50,307 nucleotides of DNA from Treponema sp. (GTDB lineage: Bacteria; Spirochaetota; Spirochaetia; Treponematales; Breznakiellaceae). Where the stretch lies: assembly GCA_031266875.1 (NCBI GenBank), contig JAISAE010000009.1, positions 1 through 50,307 on the forward strand, given 5' to 3'. Positions within the stretch are counted from its first letter, which is position 1. The number at the start of each line of letters is the position of its first letter. The notes beneath the pieces are model-generated. The model saw only the letters and a program-made list of their open reading frames with translations, had not been told where the DNA came from and made no database searches. Below are positions 15,938 to 24,447 of this stretch, piece after piece. The position numbers and the translations under genes are program-made.

Positions 15938-16168
15938 ATGAAACGAATAATCCAGAACAATCTTTTCATGCTGCGCTATATGTGGAAATACGCCAAAGGC
16001 AATGTGATAGCTAGGTTCTTTACGATCCTTTTGGTGCCGGTGCAGTCATTTGTGTTTATCATCTGATGGTTTTTCAGAATTACAAAAGCTACGCCATGAC
16101 CGTGGTGGAAAACGTGCTTTTAGAAGAGCTAAGCTCAAAAGAACAGGAAGAAAGAACTACCATATAGA
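15938..16168 (+). pseudogene. Eroded ABC exporter (internal deletion)
   Basis: The ATG at 15938 opens a 42-residue ORF (MKRIIQNNLFMLRYMWKYAK...) resembling the first membrane segment of a peptide exporter, ending at TGA 16064-16066. Immediately after, FQNYKSYAMTVVENVLLEEL is recognisable as the Q-loop region of an ABC ATPase (compare VFQDFALFGMSLRDNVAL in the exporter at 5961). It ends at TAG near 16168. Hundreds of residues between the two points are gone and no Walker motifs remain. It lies 12 bp after the peptidase gene, where the dedicated exporter of the locus would be expected. Confidence 0.65.
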
Positions 16169-16198
16169 CAGGCAGGAAGCCCGTTAAAGGAAAAGCGC

Positions 16199-16372
16199 AT
16201 GGATGTTGAGGTGATAAGTTGGGGTCTCGATAAAATGTTTTCGGGACTAGGCATTATTGGCATTGCCATAGCTATATATAAAAGGTTAAAACATAACGCA
16301 GAAGTGAAAAAGCTGGAGGAACAAAGGCGTATCAAGGAACTGGAAGTAGAAAACCAGAACAATCGTCCCTAG
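16199..16372 (+). CDS. Shortened paralogue of the small membrane coiled-coil protein
   Basis: The 57-residue product matches the protein at 14648 over the membrane segment (GIAIAIYKRLKHNAEVKKL) and most of the charged helix (EEQRRIKELEVENQNN). It then stops about 24 residues early. The shared nucleotide stretch is nearly identical, so the two arose by recent duplication. Its N-terminus (MDVEVISWGLDKMF) differs. It may be a remnant. Confidence 0.5.
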   Translation: MDVEVISWGLDKMFSGLGIIGIAIAIYKRLKHNAEVKKLEEQRRIKELEVENQNNRP

Positions 16373-16431
16373 CCTTTCATGGAAGCCCGTAGCCTTTGTT
16401 ACCGGTGTGAAGATACGGGTACATGTTACAT

Positions 16432-16465
16432 CGCTGAGCTTGCCGTGCTTCGCTAAAGCTCAGCG
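16432..16465. terminator. Bidirectional terminator-like inverted repeat
   Basis: CGCTGAGCTT (16432-16441) and AAGCTCAGCG (16456-16465) are perfect complements with a 14-nt loop. They lie between the plus-strand RiPP-like locus and the convergent DUF368 gene. No strong T-tract follows on either side. Confidence 0.5.
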
Positions 16466-16518
16466 GCCAGAAGGTTTGACATCAGCAGCGAAGCTGCCAT
16501 GCTCACCCACCAGCAAGC

Positions 16519-17331
16519 TCACTTGTAGCGATCCTCCAGTTTACTCATCCAGTAGGCCAGAATAATGCCGGCGATACAAGCGGCGGCGCAGATCAGAGTT
16601 GTCCAGCTCATGTAGTTGAAATCACGCGGGATAATCATCAGCGTTGAGGCCGCTACTATACCAAGAATGAAGTGAAAAAGGCCGGCGTAAGCGCGGGCGA
16701 GCAGCGCGTCAATCGCTTTGGAAAGCCCGAAGAGGCATATCGCGCCGCCAAGCCCAAGGGGAAGCAGCGCAGATACATTGAGCGTCTTGAAAGCGTCTAC
16801 CATCGGCTGATACATACCAAAGTACACGAGAAAGTTCGATGGGCTTAAACCGGGTACGAGTATCCCTAGGGCGATAAGCGCGCCAGCCAGCATCCATGTG
16901 CCGAAGTTAAGCGGTATCTGTCCTTTGAGAAAGGATTCTCCGGCGTACAGAAACACAAAGCCCACGACTGCTGATACCACGAGTATAACAACATGGCGTG
17001 CGCTCCGGCCCTTTTTGCCGACTTCCCGCCATAGCGAAGGCAGGATTCCCAAAATACAGCCGACAAAGAACCAAAGTACCTGTGTCTCGTAATTGGTAAG
17101 AAAGAAACTCACGCCAAAGGAAAGTATGAAGATGCCGGTCAGCGCGCCCAGTCCGATTGGCAGGAAGAAGAGTACGTTAGCCTTAAAGTCATGGGTGATA
17201 TGGGCAATGAAGCTGATGATACGCTCATAGATGCCGAAAACTGCAGCCAGTGCGCCGCCACTCACACCGGGTAGTATAAACCCCGTGCCAATAAGCGCAC
17301 CCTTAACAAAACGCAACACCCAGTCTTTCAT
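16519..17331 (-). CDS. DUF368 (PopT-type) undecaprenyl phosphate translocase
   Basis: This 270-residue membrane protein opens with FVKGALIGTGFILPGVSGGALA, the DUF368 signature, and repeats the pattern as IALGILVPGLSPSNFL in the second half, as expected of an internally duplicated fold. About eight membrane segments are visible. DUF368 proteins recycle undecaprenyl phosphate across the inner membrane for cell-wall and surface polymer synthesis. The start codon overlaps the GNAT stop (ATGA). It is the last gene of the NfeD-flotillin-GNAT-DUF368 operon. Confidence 0.88.
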   Translation of the reverse strand: MKDWVLRFVKGALIGTGFILPGVSGGALAAVFGIYERIISFIAHITHDFKANVLFFLPIGLGALTGIFILSFGVSFFLTNYETQVLWFFVGCILGILPSLWREVGKKGRSARHVVILVVSAVVGFVFLYAGESFLKGQIPLNFGTWMLAGALIALGILVPGLSPSNFLVYFGMYQPMVDAFKTLNVSALLPLGLGGAICLFGLSKAIDALLARAYAGLFHFILGIVAASTLMIIPRDFNYMSWTTLICAAACIAGIILAYWMSKLEDRYK

Positions 17332-17810
17332 AACAACAACTCCCAGTAACCCACATCAAGCCAATTCCCCAGCTTAAACCCAATCTCGTCAAGCTGGCCG
17401 CTCCTGCGAAAGCCTAGTTTCTCGTGCAAGCCTACGCTCCCTTCATTAGGAACCGTGATTACAGCGACCATCGTGTGTAAGGAGCGCCCACGCGCCTCGT
17501 CTATCAGCCTTGTGAGAAGCGCCGCGCCAATACCTTTTCGCTCATGCCCCATTTTGATATAGACAGAATCTTCCACAGCAAAACGATAGGCAATCCGTTC
17601 CTTCCACTTACTTAAATAGGCATAGCCCAGAACCTCGTTGTTTTCTTCCCAGACAAAGTACGGGTACTCAGCGCCTATCGTGCGGATACGAGCCTCCATG
17701 TCGCTAAGCGAAACCGGTGTTTCCTCAAAGCTGATGGCCGTTTGCTCAATGTAGGGATTGTAGATAGCGGCAATGGCAGCCGCGTCAGCAACGCTTACCG
17801 GACGAATCAT
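17328..17810 (-). CDS. GNAT N-acetyltransferase, phosphinothricin acetyltransferase-like
   Basis: The 160-residue protein matches the Pat/YncA branch of GNAT enzymes: MIRPVSVADAAAIAAIYNPY, SFEETPVS, and the acetyl-CoA loop GHERKGIGAALL. The C-terminal GSVGLHEKLGFRRSGQLDEIGFKLGNWLDV is also characteristic. It would acetylate an amine such as methionine derivatives or phosphinothricin-like compounds. It overlaps both neighbours by 4 bp, so the operon is tightly coupled. Confidence 0.88.
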   Translation of the reverse strand: MIRPVSVADAAAIAAIYNPYIEQTAISFEETPVSLSDMEARIRTIGAEYPYFVWEENNEVLGYAYLSKWKERIAYRFAVEDSVYIKMGHERKGIGAALLTRLIDEARGRSLHTMVAVITVPNEGSVGLHEKLGFRRSGQLDEIGFKLGNWLDVGYWELLL

Positions 17811-19495
17811 GCCTGCGCCCCACGCCCAGTGCCAGACACCGCGCTTTGCGGCACAGCCTGCGCTTCGCCGGTGTCAGACACTATGCTTTGCGGCACAGCG
17901 TCCATAGTACCCAAAAACCCTGGTAGCACAAGGCCGGCCTGTTCCGCAATGTCATGGAGTGGCGGTAGTGTCTTAACCAAGTTTCGCATGAAGTTAGCAG
18001 TGGTACTGGAATCGCCGCTGGGGTTATCCCACACCGTGAGCTTGTCAATCTTGATGTTTTTAACTGCTTCGGTTTGCAGTTTAACGAGGTCTTCCAGCTT
18101 TTCAACCAGAAGAAGCGTTGCCGCGCTCTTAGCGTCGCTGTTCGCCGCTTTAACGAGTGTCTCGTAACCTTCGGCTTTGGCGTCCAGCACTTTTTTGATA
18201 CCTTGCGCCTCAGCCGCTTTCACCAGCAGTATCGCGTCAGCCTTGCCTTGCGCAAGCAGCCGCTGCTGTTCAGCCTGTGCAGCCGCGTCGATTTCGAGCT
18301 TGCGCTTCTCGATTTCACGAGGCACGACCTGCTCAACCTCCAGCCGCCGCTGTTCAGCAATGGCCTTAGCCTGCTGAATCTCCGCGAATGCCGACTGTTG
18401 CGCCACTTCCCCGCGCTGCTTTGCCTCAGCCTCACGCTCGGCAAGCGTGGCGTTTGATATGGCAATCCCGGCCTTTGCCGTGTTCTCACCTTCAACCGCC
18501 TGCGCATTATACTCAGCGGTCTGTATCCGCTGCTTCATACCAAACTCGGCTACTTTAACCTGCTTTTCCTTGTCAAGTTCAGCGATGCGTACCTGCTGTT
18601 CAATGCTAAACGACGCGGTCTTAACTTCCTGGTCCTTGCTGTATTCAGCTACCTTAACCTGCCGCTCACTCTGATACTGAGCTTTCTTCACCTCCTGTTC
18701 AGCGGCAAACTGCGCGAGGTTCACCTGATGTTCCTTATCAAGTTCAGCGACTTGCACCTGTTGTTCTTTGTTAAACTGGGCAAGCTGTATCTGCTGCTCT
18801 TTAGTGAACTGCGCCACACGTATTTGCTGTTCCTTCCGCGCCTCAGCCTCGCCAATAGCGCCTTTCTTGTCCTGCTCCGCCACATCAATCTTTGCTTGGT
18901 TAATGGCAGTGAGCGCGGCTTTTTTCCCAATGCTCTCGATATAACCTGACTCGTCGGTGATGTCAGTAACATTCACGTTGATGAGGCAGAGTCCAATTTT
19001 ATCAAGTTCAATGTCGATGTTCTTACGGATCGCGTCAAGGAACCGCTCACGATCCTGATTAATCTGCTCAATCGTGAGTGATGCCACTGTAAGCCTAAGC
19101 TGCCCAAGTATGATTTCGGTTGCCACTGACTCAATAGTTTCGCGGTTTAGCCCCAGCAGGCGCACGGCTGCTGCATTCATGCTTTCCTCCTCAGTGGCAA
19201 TGGCCACAGTAAAGGTACTTGGCACATTGACGCGGATGTTTTGCTGGGATAACGCGCCCTTAAGGGGGATGTTAATCGTCAGCGGTGTAAGGTCGAGATA
19301 GTTGTAGTCCTGAATAAGCGGCCAGATAAACGCTCCGCCTCCATGCATACAGCGCGACGACTTCCCGCCCCCAACCTTCCCGTATACCACGAGAATCTGG
19401 TTTGACGAACAACGTTTATACCTGCTTGCCAGAAACAGGATAAGCACAAACAAAAATACCGCGAAAAACACGGTGCCAATCAGAACAAAGTCCAT
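17807..19495 (-). CDS. Flotillin-like SPFH protein
   Basis: The 562-residue protein begins with one membrane segment (LIGTVFFAVFLFVLILFLA) and then an SPFH/band-7 domain (YGKVGGGKSSRCMHGGGAFIWP...). A long coiled coil follows, with unusually regular repeats of about nine residues (KEQQIQLAQFN, KEQQVQVAELD, KEHQVNLAQFA...). It ends in a C-terminal flotillin domain. Flotillins organise membrane microdomains and pair with NfeD proteins, encoded just upstream here. The extreme C-terminus has two 14-residue copies (AVPQSIVSDTGEAQ / AVPQSAVSGTGRGAQ) encoded by a 42-bp repeat containing GGTGTCAGACAC. They look like a late addition. AAGGGGGTTAT precedes the ATG. Confidence 0.9.
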   Translation of the reverse strand: MDFVLIGTVFFAVFLFVLILFLASRYKRCSSNQILVVYGKVGGGKSSRCMHGGGAFIWPLIQDYNYLDLTPLTINIPLKGALSQQNIRVNVPSTFTVAIATEEESMNAAAVRLLGLNRETIESVATEIILGQLRLTVASLTIEQINQDRERFLDAIRKNIDIELDKIGLCLINVNVTDITDESGYIESIGKKAALTAINQAKIDVAEQDKKGAIGEAEARKEQQIRVAQFTKEQQIQLAQFNKEQQVQVAELDKEHQVNLAQFAAEQEVKKAQYQSERQVKVAEYSKDQEVKTASFSIEQQVRIAELDKEKQVKVAEFGMKQRIQTAEYNAQAVEGENTAKAGIAISNATLAEREAEAKQRGEVAQQSAFAEIQQAKAIAEQRRLEVEQVVPREIEKRKLEIDAAAQAEQQRLLAQGKADAILLVKAAEAQGIKKVLDAKAEGYETLVKAANSDAKSAATLLLVEKLEDLVKLQTEAVKNIKIDKLTVWDNPSGDSSTTANFMRNLVKTLPPLHDIAEQAGLVLPGFLGTMDAVPQSIVSDTGEAQAVPQSAVSGTGRGAQA

Positions 19496-19546
19496 ATAAC
19501 CCCCTTAGAGTACCTGTTAGCGATCAGTCGCTAAGCACTACTCAGT

Positions 19547-20083
19547 TTAACGCTCAAAGTATACAACAGCTACAGTATGTGAATCAATCACTCGCGTAAT
19601 CAAGGTTTTTTCAAACGAGGGTATAAGGTCAGCGGTGTCAGACACCGCGTCTGCCTGATGCTTTACCCCGTTTACAACAAAGGAGACCCGCCCTTTTCCC
19701 TGAGCCGGAATACGCAGATATACCTCAGCCTCACATCCAACTGCGTCTTTCATAGAGAACCTCGCTCCATCGCTTCGCAGTTTCATAGCCACATGAAAGA
19801 TGAGTGCTGTACTAAGCATGGCGACAAGCCCCGCGCCCACGCCAACAAGCAAGCTCAGCGGCATATCAAGCCCAAACTGCGCCCGCGCCGCGAGTCCACC
19901 CCATCCAAACATAGCCGTAAAACCAGTAAGCGAATTAAGCGACAACAGCCTGAACGCCCCGTTCCCCGCTTCAGTTACACCTGCGTTGTCGCTGTCAGCG
20001 CCACCTACTCCCGCGATGAAGAGTACCACGCGCAAAAGGAAAAATACAGAGCCGAAAATTGCGGCTCCCCAGAAACCAAGCAT
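19547..20083 (-). CDS. NfeD-like membrane protein, flotillin partner
   Basis: About 178 residues from the ATG at 20083, which follows AGGAGG; the longer frame to 20140 lacks support. Three membrane segments (LGFWGAAIFGSVFFLLRVVLF, a middle one around SLTGFTAMFGWGGLAA, and LSLLVGVGAGLVAMLSTALIF) precede a C-terminal OB-fold-like domain (VGCEAEVYLRIPAQGKGRVSF...VAVVYFER). This is the usual layout of NfeD/YqiJ proteins encoded with flotillins. The palindrome GGTGTCAGACACC (19634-19646) lies inside the OB domain, coding for AVSDTAD. Confidence 0.8.
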   Translation of the reverse strand: MLGFWGAAIFGSVFFLLRVVLFIAGVGGADSDNAGVTEAGNGAFRLLSLNSLTGFTAMFGWGGLAARAQFGLDMPLSLLVGVGAGLVAMLSTALIFHVAMKLRSDGARFSMKDAVGCEAEVYLRIPAQGKGRVSFVVNGVKHQADAVSDTADLIPSFEKTLITRVIDSHTVAVVYFER

Positions 20084-20385
20084 GAAACGCCTCCTATATC
20101 CACTTGAGATATTCCCTCTATTCTTACAACATAGCTCCATACCATAGTTATCGCAAGTGTTTTCATATTGATATGAATTGATATGATATAACCCATTAAT
20201 CTTTATTAAAAGCCTATAAACTGAGCATATCTGCTATAGGAAAACACGGATATGAACCTGCCGCTAATTTTAATGAATTTCAAACAAAGCAAGAGCTTGA
20301 AAACCTTACTATTCACGAACTCGCGCCTTAAACAAGGGCTGTTTCCATATATGCTCAACGTTGTACTGATCTTTAGCTATCTGCG
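20084..20385. other. Intergenic region, no gene seen
   Basis: This holds the leader of the NfeD gene on the minus strand and then AT-rich sequence with TTGATATGAATTGATATGATATAA direct repeats of a TTGATATGA motif. A 65-codon plus-strand frame starting at 20252 runs into the palindromic array and has no coding character, so it is not called. Confidence 0.5.
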
Positions 20386-21090
20386 CCTATGGGAGCTATG
20401 TGCTCCCACTAGTGGGAGATTGGTGATCCCGCCTGTGGGAGATTGGTGATCCCGCCTGTGGGAGATAGGTGATCCCACATGTAGGAGATAGGTAATCCCA
20501 CTAGTGGGAGATAGGTGATCCCGCATATGGGAGATAGGTAATCCCACTGGTGGGAGATAGGCAATCCCACCTATAAGAGCTAAGTGGAATCAGATATGGG
20601 AGATAGATACTTCTGCCTATAGGAGATTGGTGATCCCGCATGTAGGAGCTAGGTGATCCAATCTGTATAAGATAAGTTATCCCATCTATGGGAATTAGGT
20701 AGAATCAGATGTGGGAGCTAAGCGATCCCGACCTGCGGGAGCTAGGTGATCCAGACCTGCGGGAGCTAGGTGGAATCAGATATAGGAGATATACTATCCC
20801 GCTTATGGGAGATAGCTAATCCAGTAGGTAGGAGATAAGTGATCCCGAATCACAGTAACTAGGTGATCCAATAAGTAGGAACTAGATGCTCCCACTTATT
20901 GGAGGTAGGTTGAATTAGATGTGGGAGCTAGGCTATCCCATCTATGGGAGCTAAATGATCTTATTTATTATAGGAGTTAGGTTATCCAATCTATGCAAGC
21001 TAGACGATCCCGCTCGTGGAAGTTAGGTTATCCCATCTGTGGAAGTTAGGGGATCCCACTCATGGGAGCTAGGTTGAATCAGATGTGGGG
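20386..21090. repeat. 23-bp tandem palindromic array (CTCCCAC core), array 2, inverted
   Basis: About 30 units of 23 bp read GATCCC, four to six variable bases, GGGAGATAGGT. The reverse complement of a typical unit is the unit of array 1 (11941-12365), so this array is the same family in opposite orientation. Arms are CCCAC/GTGGG or CCCGC/GTGGG in the regular left part. Units become more divergent (GGAATCAGATATGGGAG type) to the right. It ends about 130 bp before the sugar-binding-protein gene. Confidence 0.9.
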
Positions 21091-21221
21091 GCAATAAATA
21101 AGCAGCGGCGCTGCTGGATACAGGCGTGATAATCACGGGACAATTTGGCTTATTCATACACTTGATCTGTTTGAAAAAAAGGTGCTAGGCTTTTCTCAGA
21201 TTTTTCATAGAGGAGAGTATA

Positions 21222-22604
21222 ATGAAAAGAATCGTGATCATGGCGCTGGCCATGACCCTTGTGGTGTCAATGAGCTTTGCGGCAGGAAACAGGCAACAGA
21301 CCCAGCGGTCAGATGGACCCCAGTCCGTTACCCTCAAGTGGGTAGGCTTCGGGTTCGAGGCAAACCAGACTGCGGCGAACCTTATCGAGCGATACAAGAA
21401 GGTAGCTCCGAATGTTACCATCGACTATCAGGAACTAGGTTCAGTCGCCGATACCGACGGCCTTGCGCGGCTTGATACGCTCATTGCTGGCGGCCAGCAG
21501 ATTGACCTCGTGTACCTGACCACCAGCGACCTCATGCGGCGGGCAATTAATGGCGCGGCGCTGCCGCTCAACGACGCTATCGCGGCTAATGGCGACAACT
21601 TCGAGGCCGACTACGGCAAACTTGGAGCAAATGCTACTGCCTTTCAGGGTAATATCTATGGCGTACCCCGCGCTGGTAACACGTTCAAAGTCTTCTATAA
21701 TAAAACCCTTGCTGACGCCAATGGCATTAGCGTCCCAGACCAGATGACAATGACGGAGTTTCTCGCGGTAACTAAGCAATTCACGGCAGTACCCGGTTTG
21801 AAGTATCCGGCTTGTATTCAGGCGCTTTGGGTGCAGATCACCTATGGCGCGGCGTCGATTGCTGGTTGGCAGATGGTAAAGAAAGACGCTTCTGGTCGCG
21901 TAGTAACAAACTTCGACGACCAGCGCTTCCGCGATAGTCTCAAGTTCTATCATGACTTTGCCCGCGTGGAACACCTCGCCCCTGACGCCGCAACCTATGC
22001 TGCTGAAAGCCTGAACCGCCGCCGCGCATTGGCGCTGGGCGAAACTGGCCTCATTCTCGACGGTCCCTACGCCCTAATCTGGTTACAAGGCTTCCAGTTC
22101 AATGACCCAGGTGAAGGTAAGCTAGGTTTTGAGATTGGCGTCTCAGAGCTACCCGTCTTAACTGAGGCTGACAAGACAAAGTCGTCCTACAACGAGCTTG
22201 CCGGCGCGTTCTATGCCCCCAGTACCTGCAAGAATCTGCTTGAGGCATATCGCTTCATGCGCTTTGTCTGTAACGACAACTTCGACATCAATGGTACGTA
22301 TATGCCGGTGTACTCTGGCGCGAATCTCGAAACCGCAGTCAGTACCTTCACCCGTTTTACTGATTCTAAGGGCAACTTGCACACCGGCATCTACCCCGTA
22401 GAGACCGCCATCAAAGCTGTTACGGTCCCGAATGATTCATTCCTCGGCGTATTTCCGGTAGACCCGTCGCTCATTAACTATGTACCGTCGCTGGACGCTC
22501 TGCTTGAGGAACAGCTCACGCTCTATCTTAACGATGAAATGACGCTTGACGCCTTCATCGCGGATATCACGAAGCGTGGCCAAGAGATTCTGGATAGCCT
22601 GTAG
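21222..22604 (+). CDS. Extracellular solute-binding protein, CUT1 sugar family
   Basis: The 460-residue protein starts with a signal peptide (MKRIVIMALAMTLVVSMSFA) and then AGNRQQTQ. The fold-1 pattern NLIERYKKVAPNVTIDYQ, DLVYLTTSDL, GVPRAGNTFKVFYNK and RRRALALGETGLILDGP is that of MalE/family 1 binding proteins. It would capture an oligosaccharide or sugar in the periplasm for the two permeases encoded next. GAGGAGAG precedes the ATG at 21222. A strong stem-loop follows the stop codon. Confidence 0.9.
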   Translation: MKRIVIMALAMTLVVSMSFAAGNRQQTQRSDGPQSVTLKWVGFGFEANQTAANLIERYKKVAPNVTIDYQELGSVADTDGLARLDTLIAGGQQIDLVYLTTSDLMRRAINGAALPLNDAIAANGDNFEADYGKLGANATAFQGNIYGVPRAGNTFKVFYNKTLADANGISVPDQMTMTEFLAVTKQFTAVPGLKYPACIQALWVQITYGAASIAGWQMVKKDASGRVVTNFDDQRFRDSLKFYHDFARVEHLAPDAATYAAESLNRRRALALGETGLILDGPYALIWLQGFQFNDPGEGKLGFEIGVSELPVLTEADKTKSSYNELAGAFYAPSTCKNLLEAYRFMRFVCNDNFDINGTYMPVYSGANLETAVSTFTRFTDSKGNLHTGIYPVETAIKAVTVPNDSFLGVFPVDPSLINYVPSLDALLEEQLTLYLNDEMTLDAFIADITKRGQEILDSL

Positions 22605-22662
22605 TTAGTAAGTAGGGGTAAGGGCGATAACGACTCTCTTACCCCAATCCCCAACTACTAAC
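22603..22662 (+). promoter_or_regulatory. Intercistronic stem-loop between binding protein and permease genes
   Basis: GGGGTAAG (22615-22622) pairs with CTTACCCC (22638-22645), and the outer arms GTAGTTAGTA and AACTACTAAC extend the stem. No T-tract follows. Such hairpins after binding-protein genes stabilise the upstream mRNA and reduce permease expression. Confidence 0.55.
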
Positions 22663-22666
22663 CACT

Positions 22667-23608
22667 ATGACACAGCGCTCGAAAGCCCGCCTCATTGAAA
22701 ACTTCTGGGGCTACCTTTTTATACTACCAAACCTTATTGGCTTTCTCGTATTCACGCTGGGCGGAGTGGTTTTCTCGGTGGGCATGAGCTTTACAGACTG
22801 GAACCTTCTGCGCGGTGTTGATAAGGCGAAGTTTGTGGGGCTTGCAAACTATACGCGGCTATTCATGGCGTCGGATTTCTGGATATCACTACGGAATAAC
22901 CTCTTTTTACTGCTGGCGATTCCAATCTCTATCATGATGAGTGTGGTCATCGCTGCGCTCTTGCACCAGAAGCCAACGCACCGCCATCGTTATGCCCAGA
23001 AACTGAGCAACTGGGGACGCGCCGGTATGCGGGCGCTCTATTTCCTTCCTTATATTACGAATGTTGTGGCGGTCAGTACCGTGTGGCGGGCGCTATTTCA
23101 CCCCAGCGAAGGCCCAATCAATATGTTCCTCAAATGGCTGGGCGTTCCGGGCGATAGTTTACCTGGGTGGCTGTCGTCGTCGAAGTGGTTCCTGCCGGCA
23201 ATCATGATCATCGTGATATGGCAGAACCTCGGCTACTATATCCTGATGTACTCCGCTGGCTTGCAGAGTATCTCCCGTGACTACTACGAGGCTGTGGCAG
23301 TGGACGGCGGCAATGCCTATCACAAGTTCCGCTATATCACCATACCTTTGCTTGCGCCGACCACCTTTGTTGTCAGTGTGCTGGGTGTGATCTCCAGCCT
23401 CCAGATGTGGCTCATTGTGCAGGCGCTCACGCCGAATTCACGCGGCTTTGGCACAGCTTCGTACACCCTGTCGTACTACATCTACCGCTCATCGTTCATT
23501 GATTACCGAAGCGGCTATGCGGCTGCGCTATCACTGATACTCTGTGCAATCACCCTTGTCATCACCCTGATTCAGTGGAAAGGGCAGAAAAAGTGGGATT
23601 ATACATGA
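22667..23608 (+). CDS. CUT1 ABC sugar permease (MalF/UgpA type)
   Basis: This is a 313-residue inner-membrane protein with six membrane segments (for example LFILPNLIGFLVFTLGGVVF). The EAA loop before the penultimate segments reads YEAVAVDGGNAYHKFRYITIPLLAP, as in MalF-like permeases, and contacts the ATPase. Its stop codon overlaps the ATG of the next permease (ATGA). No ATPase gene is present in the operon. Confidence 0.9.
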   Translation: MTQRSKARLIENFWGYLFILPNLIGFLVFTLGGVVFSVGMSFTDWNLLRGVDKAKFVGLANYTRLFMASDFWISLRNNLFLLLAIPISIMMSVVIAALLHQKPTHRHRYAQKLSNWGRAGMRALYFLPYITNVVAVSTVWRALFHPSEGPINMFLKWLGVPGDSLPGWLSSSKWFLPAIMIIVIWQNLGYYILMYSAGLQSISRDYYEAVAVDGGNAYHKFRYITIPLLAPTTFVVSVLGVISSLQMWLIVQALTPNSRGFGTASYTLSYYIYRSSFIDYRSGYAAALSLILCAITLVITLIQWKGQKKWDYT

Positions 23609-24447
23609 CATGTAAGTACATCAGGACACACACGCTCAACATTATGGTCTCAGTGTTGATATGGGGCGGAGGTCTACTGTGCATATTCCCATTCCTATGG
23701 ATGATTTCCACCTCGTTTAAGGGTGTCAACGATGTTTACACCTTCCCAATTGAGTGGATTCCCTCGCGTCCCACCATAGCCGCCTATACAAAACTCTTTG
23801 CAGGCGAATTTTCGTTCATCACCTTTTACCGGAACTCGGTATTCGTAAGCGCAATGGCACTGCTCGGCACGTTTTTTTCCTGCACCCTTGCTGGCTATGC
23901 CTACTCTAAGATCAACTTTGCCGGACGCGACAAGCTTTTTTTGGTAAAGCTGTCCACCACTATGATTCCCGGTATGGTAACCATGTTACCGACCTTTGTT
24001 ATCTACCGTACTCTGGGTCTGGTGAATAGTCTCACGGCGCTGTGGCTACCCTTGTTTTTTGGCGGTGCGTTTGGCGTGATGCTGATGCGGCAGGCTATGC
24101 TTGCCGTACCGAATGAGCTGATAGAGTCGGCCAAGATAGATGGCGCCAGCCACCCGGTCATCTACTGGCGCATCATGCTACCCTGCGTGAAGCCGTCCAT
24201 AGCGACGCTCCTGTTCATGTACTTTTTGTGGACATGGAACGATTACGAGCGCCCACTCCTGTATATCCAGAGCCGCGCCCTCTTCACCCTGCCCTTTGCG
24301 GTGAAGTATTTTTCCAATGAGCAAGCGTCGAATGTACCGGCGATTATGGCAGCCAATGTTATCAGTATCTGTGTTATCATTGTGCTATTCTTCTTTTGTC
24401 AAAAATATTTTGTACAGAGCGTAGTCAATTCAGGGATAAAGGGATGA
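23605..24447 (+). CDS. CUT1 ABC sugar permease (MalG/UgpE type)
   Basis: The 280-residue protein has six membrane segments. The EAA loop reads ELIESAKIDGASHPVIYWRIMLPCVKP, typical of MalG-like permeases. The ATG at 23605 overlaps the previous stop by 4 bp and is preferred to the longer frame from 23575. Its own stop overlaps the ATG at 24444 of the phosphoesterase remnant, so the operon continues with translational coupling. Confidence 0.9.
   Translation: MTCKYIRTHTLNIMVSVLIWGGGLLCIFPFLWMISTSFKGVNDVYTFPIEWIPSRPTIAAYTKLFAGEFSFITFYRNSVFVSAMALLGTFFSCTLAGYAYSKINFAGRDKLFLVKLSTTMIPGMVTMLPTFVIYRTLGLVNSLTALWLPLFFGGAFGVMLMRQAMLAVPNELIESAKIDGASHPVIYWRIMLPCVKPSIATLLFMYFLWTWNDYERPLLYIQSRALFTLPFAVKYFSNEQASNVPAIMAANVISICVIIVLFFFCQKYFVQSVVNSGIKG

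Noticed and set aside
20252-20449. 65-codon ORF entering array 2
   Set aside because: No ribosome binding site, and it ends inside the repeat.
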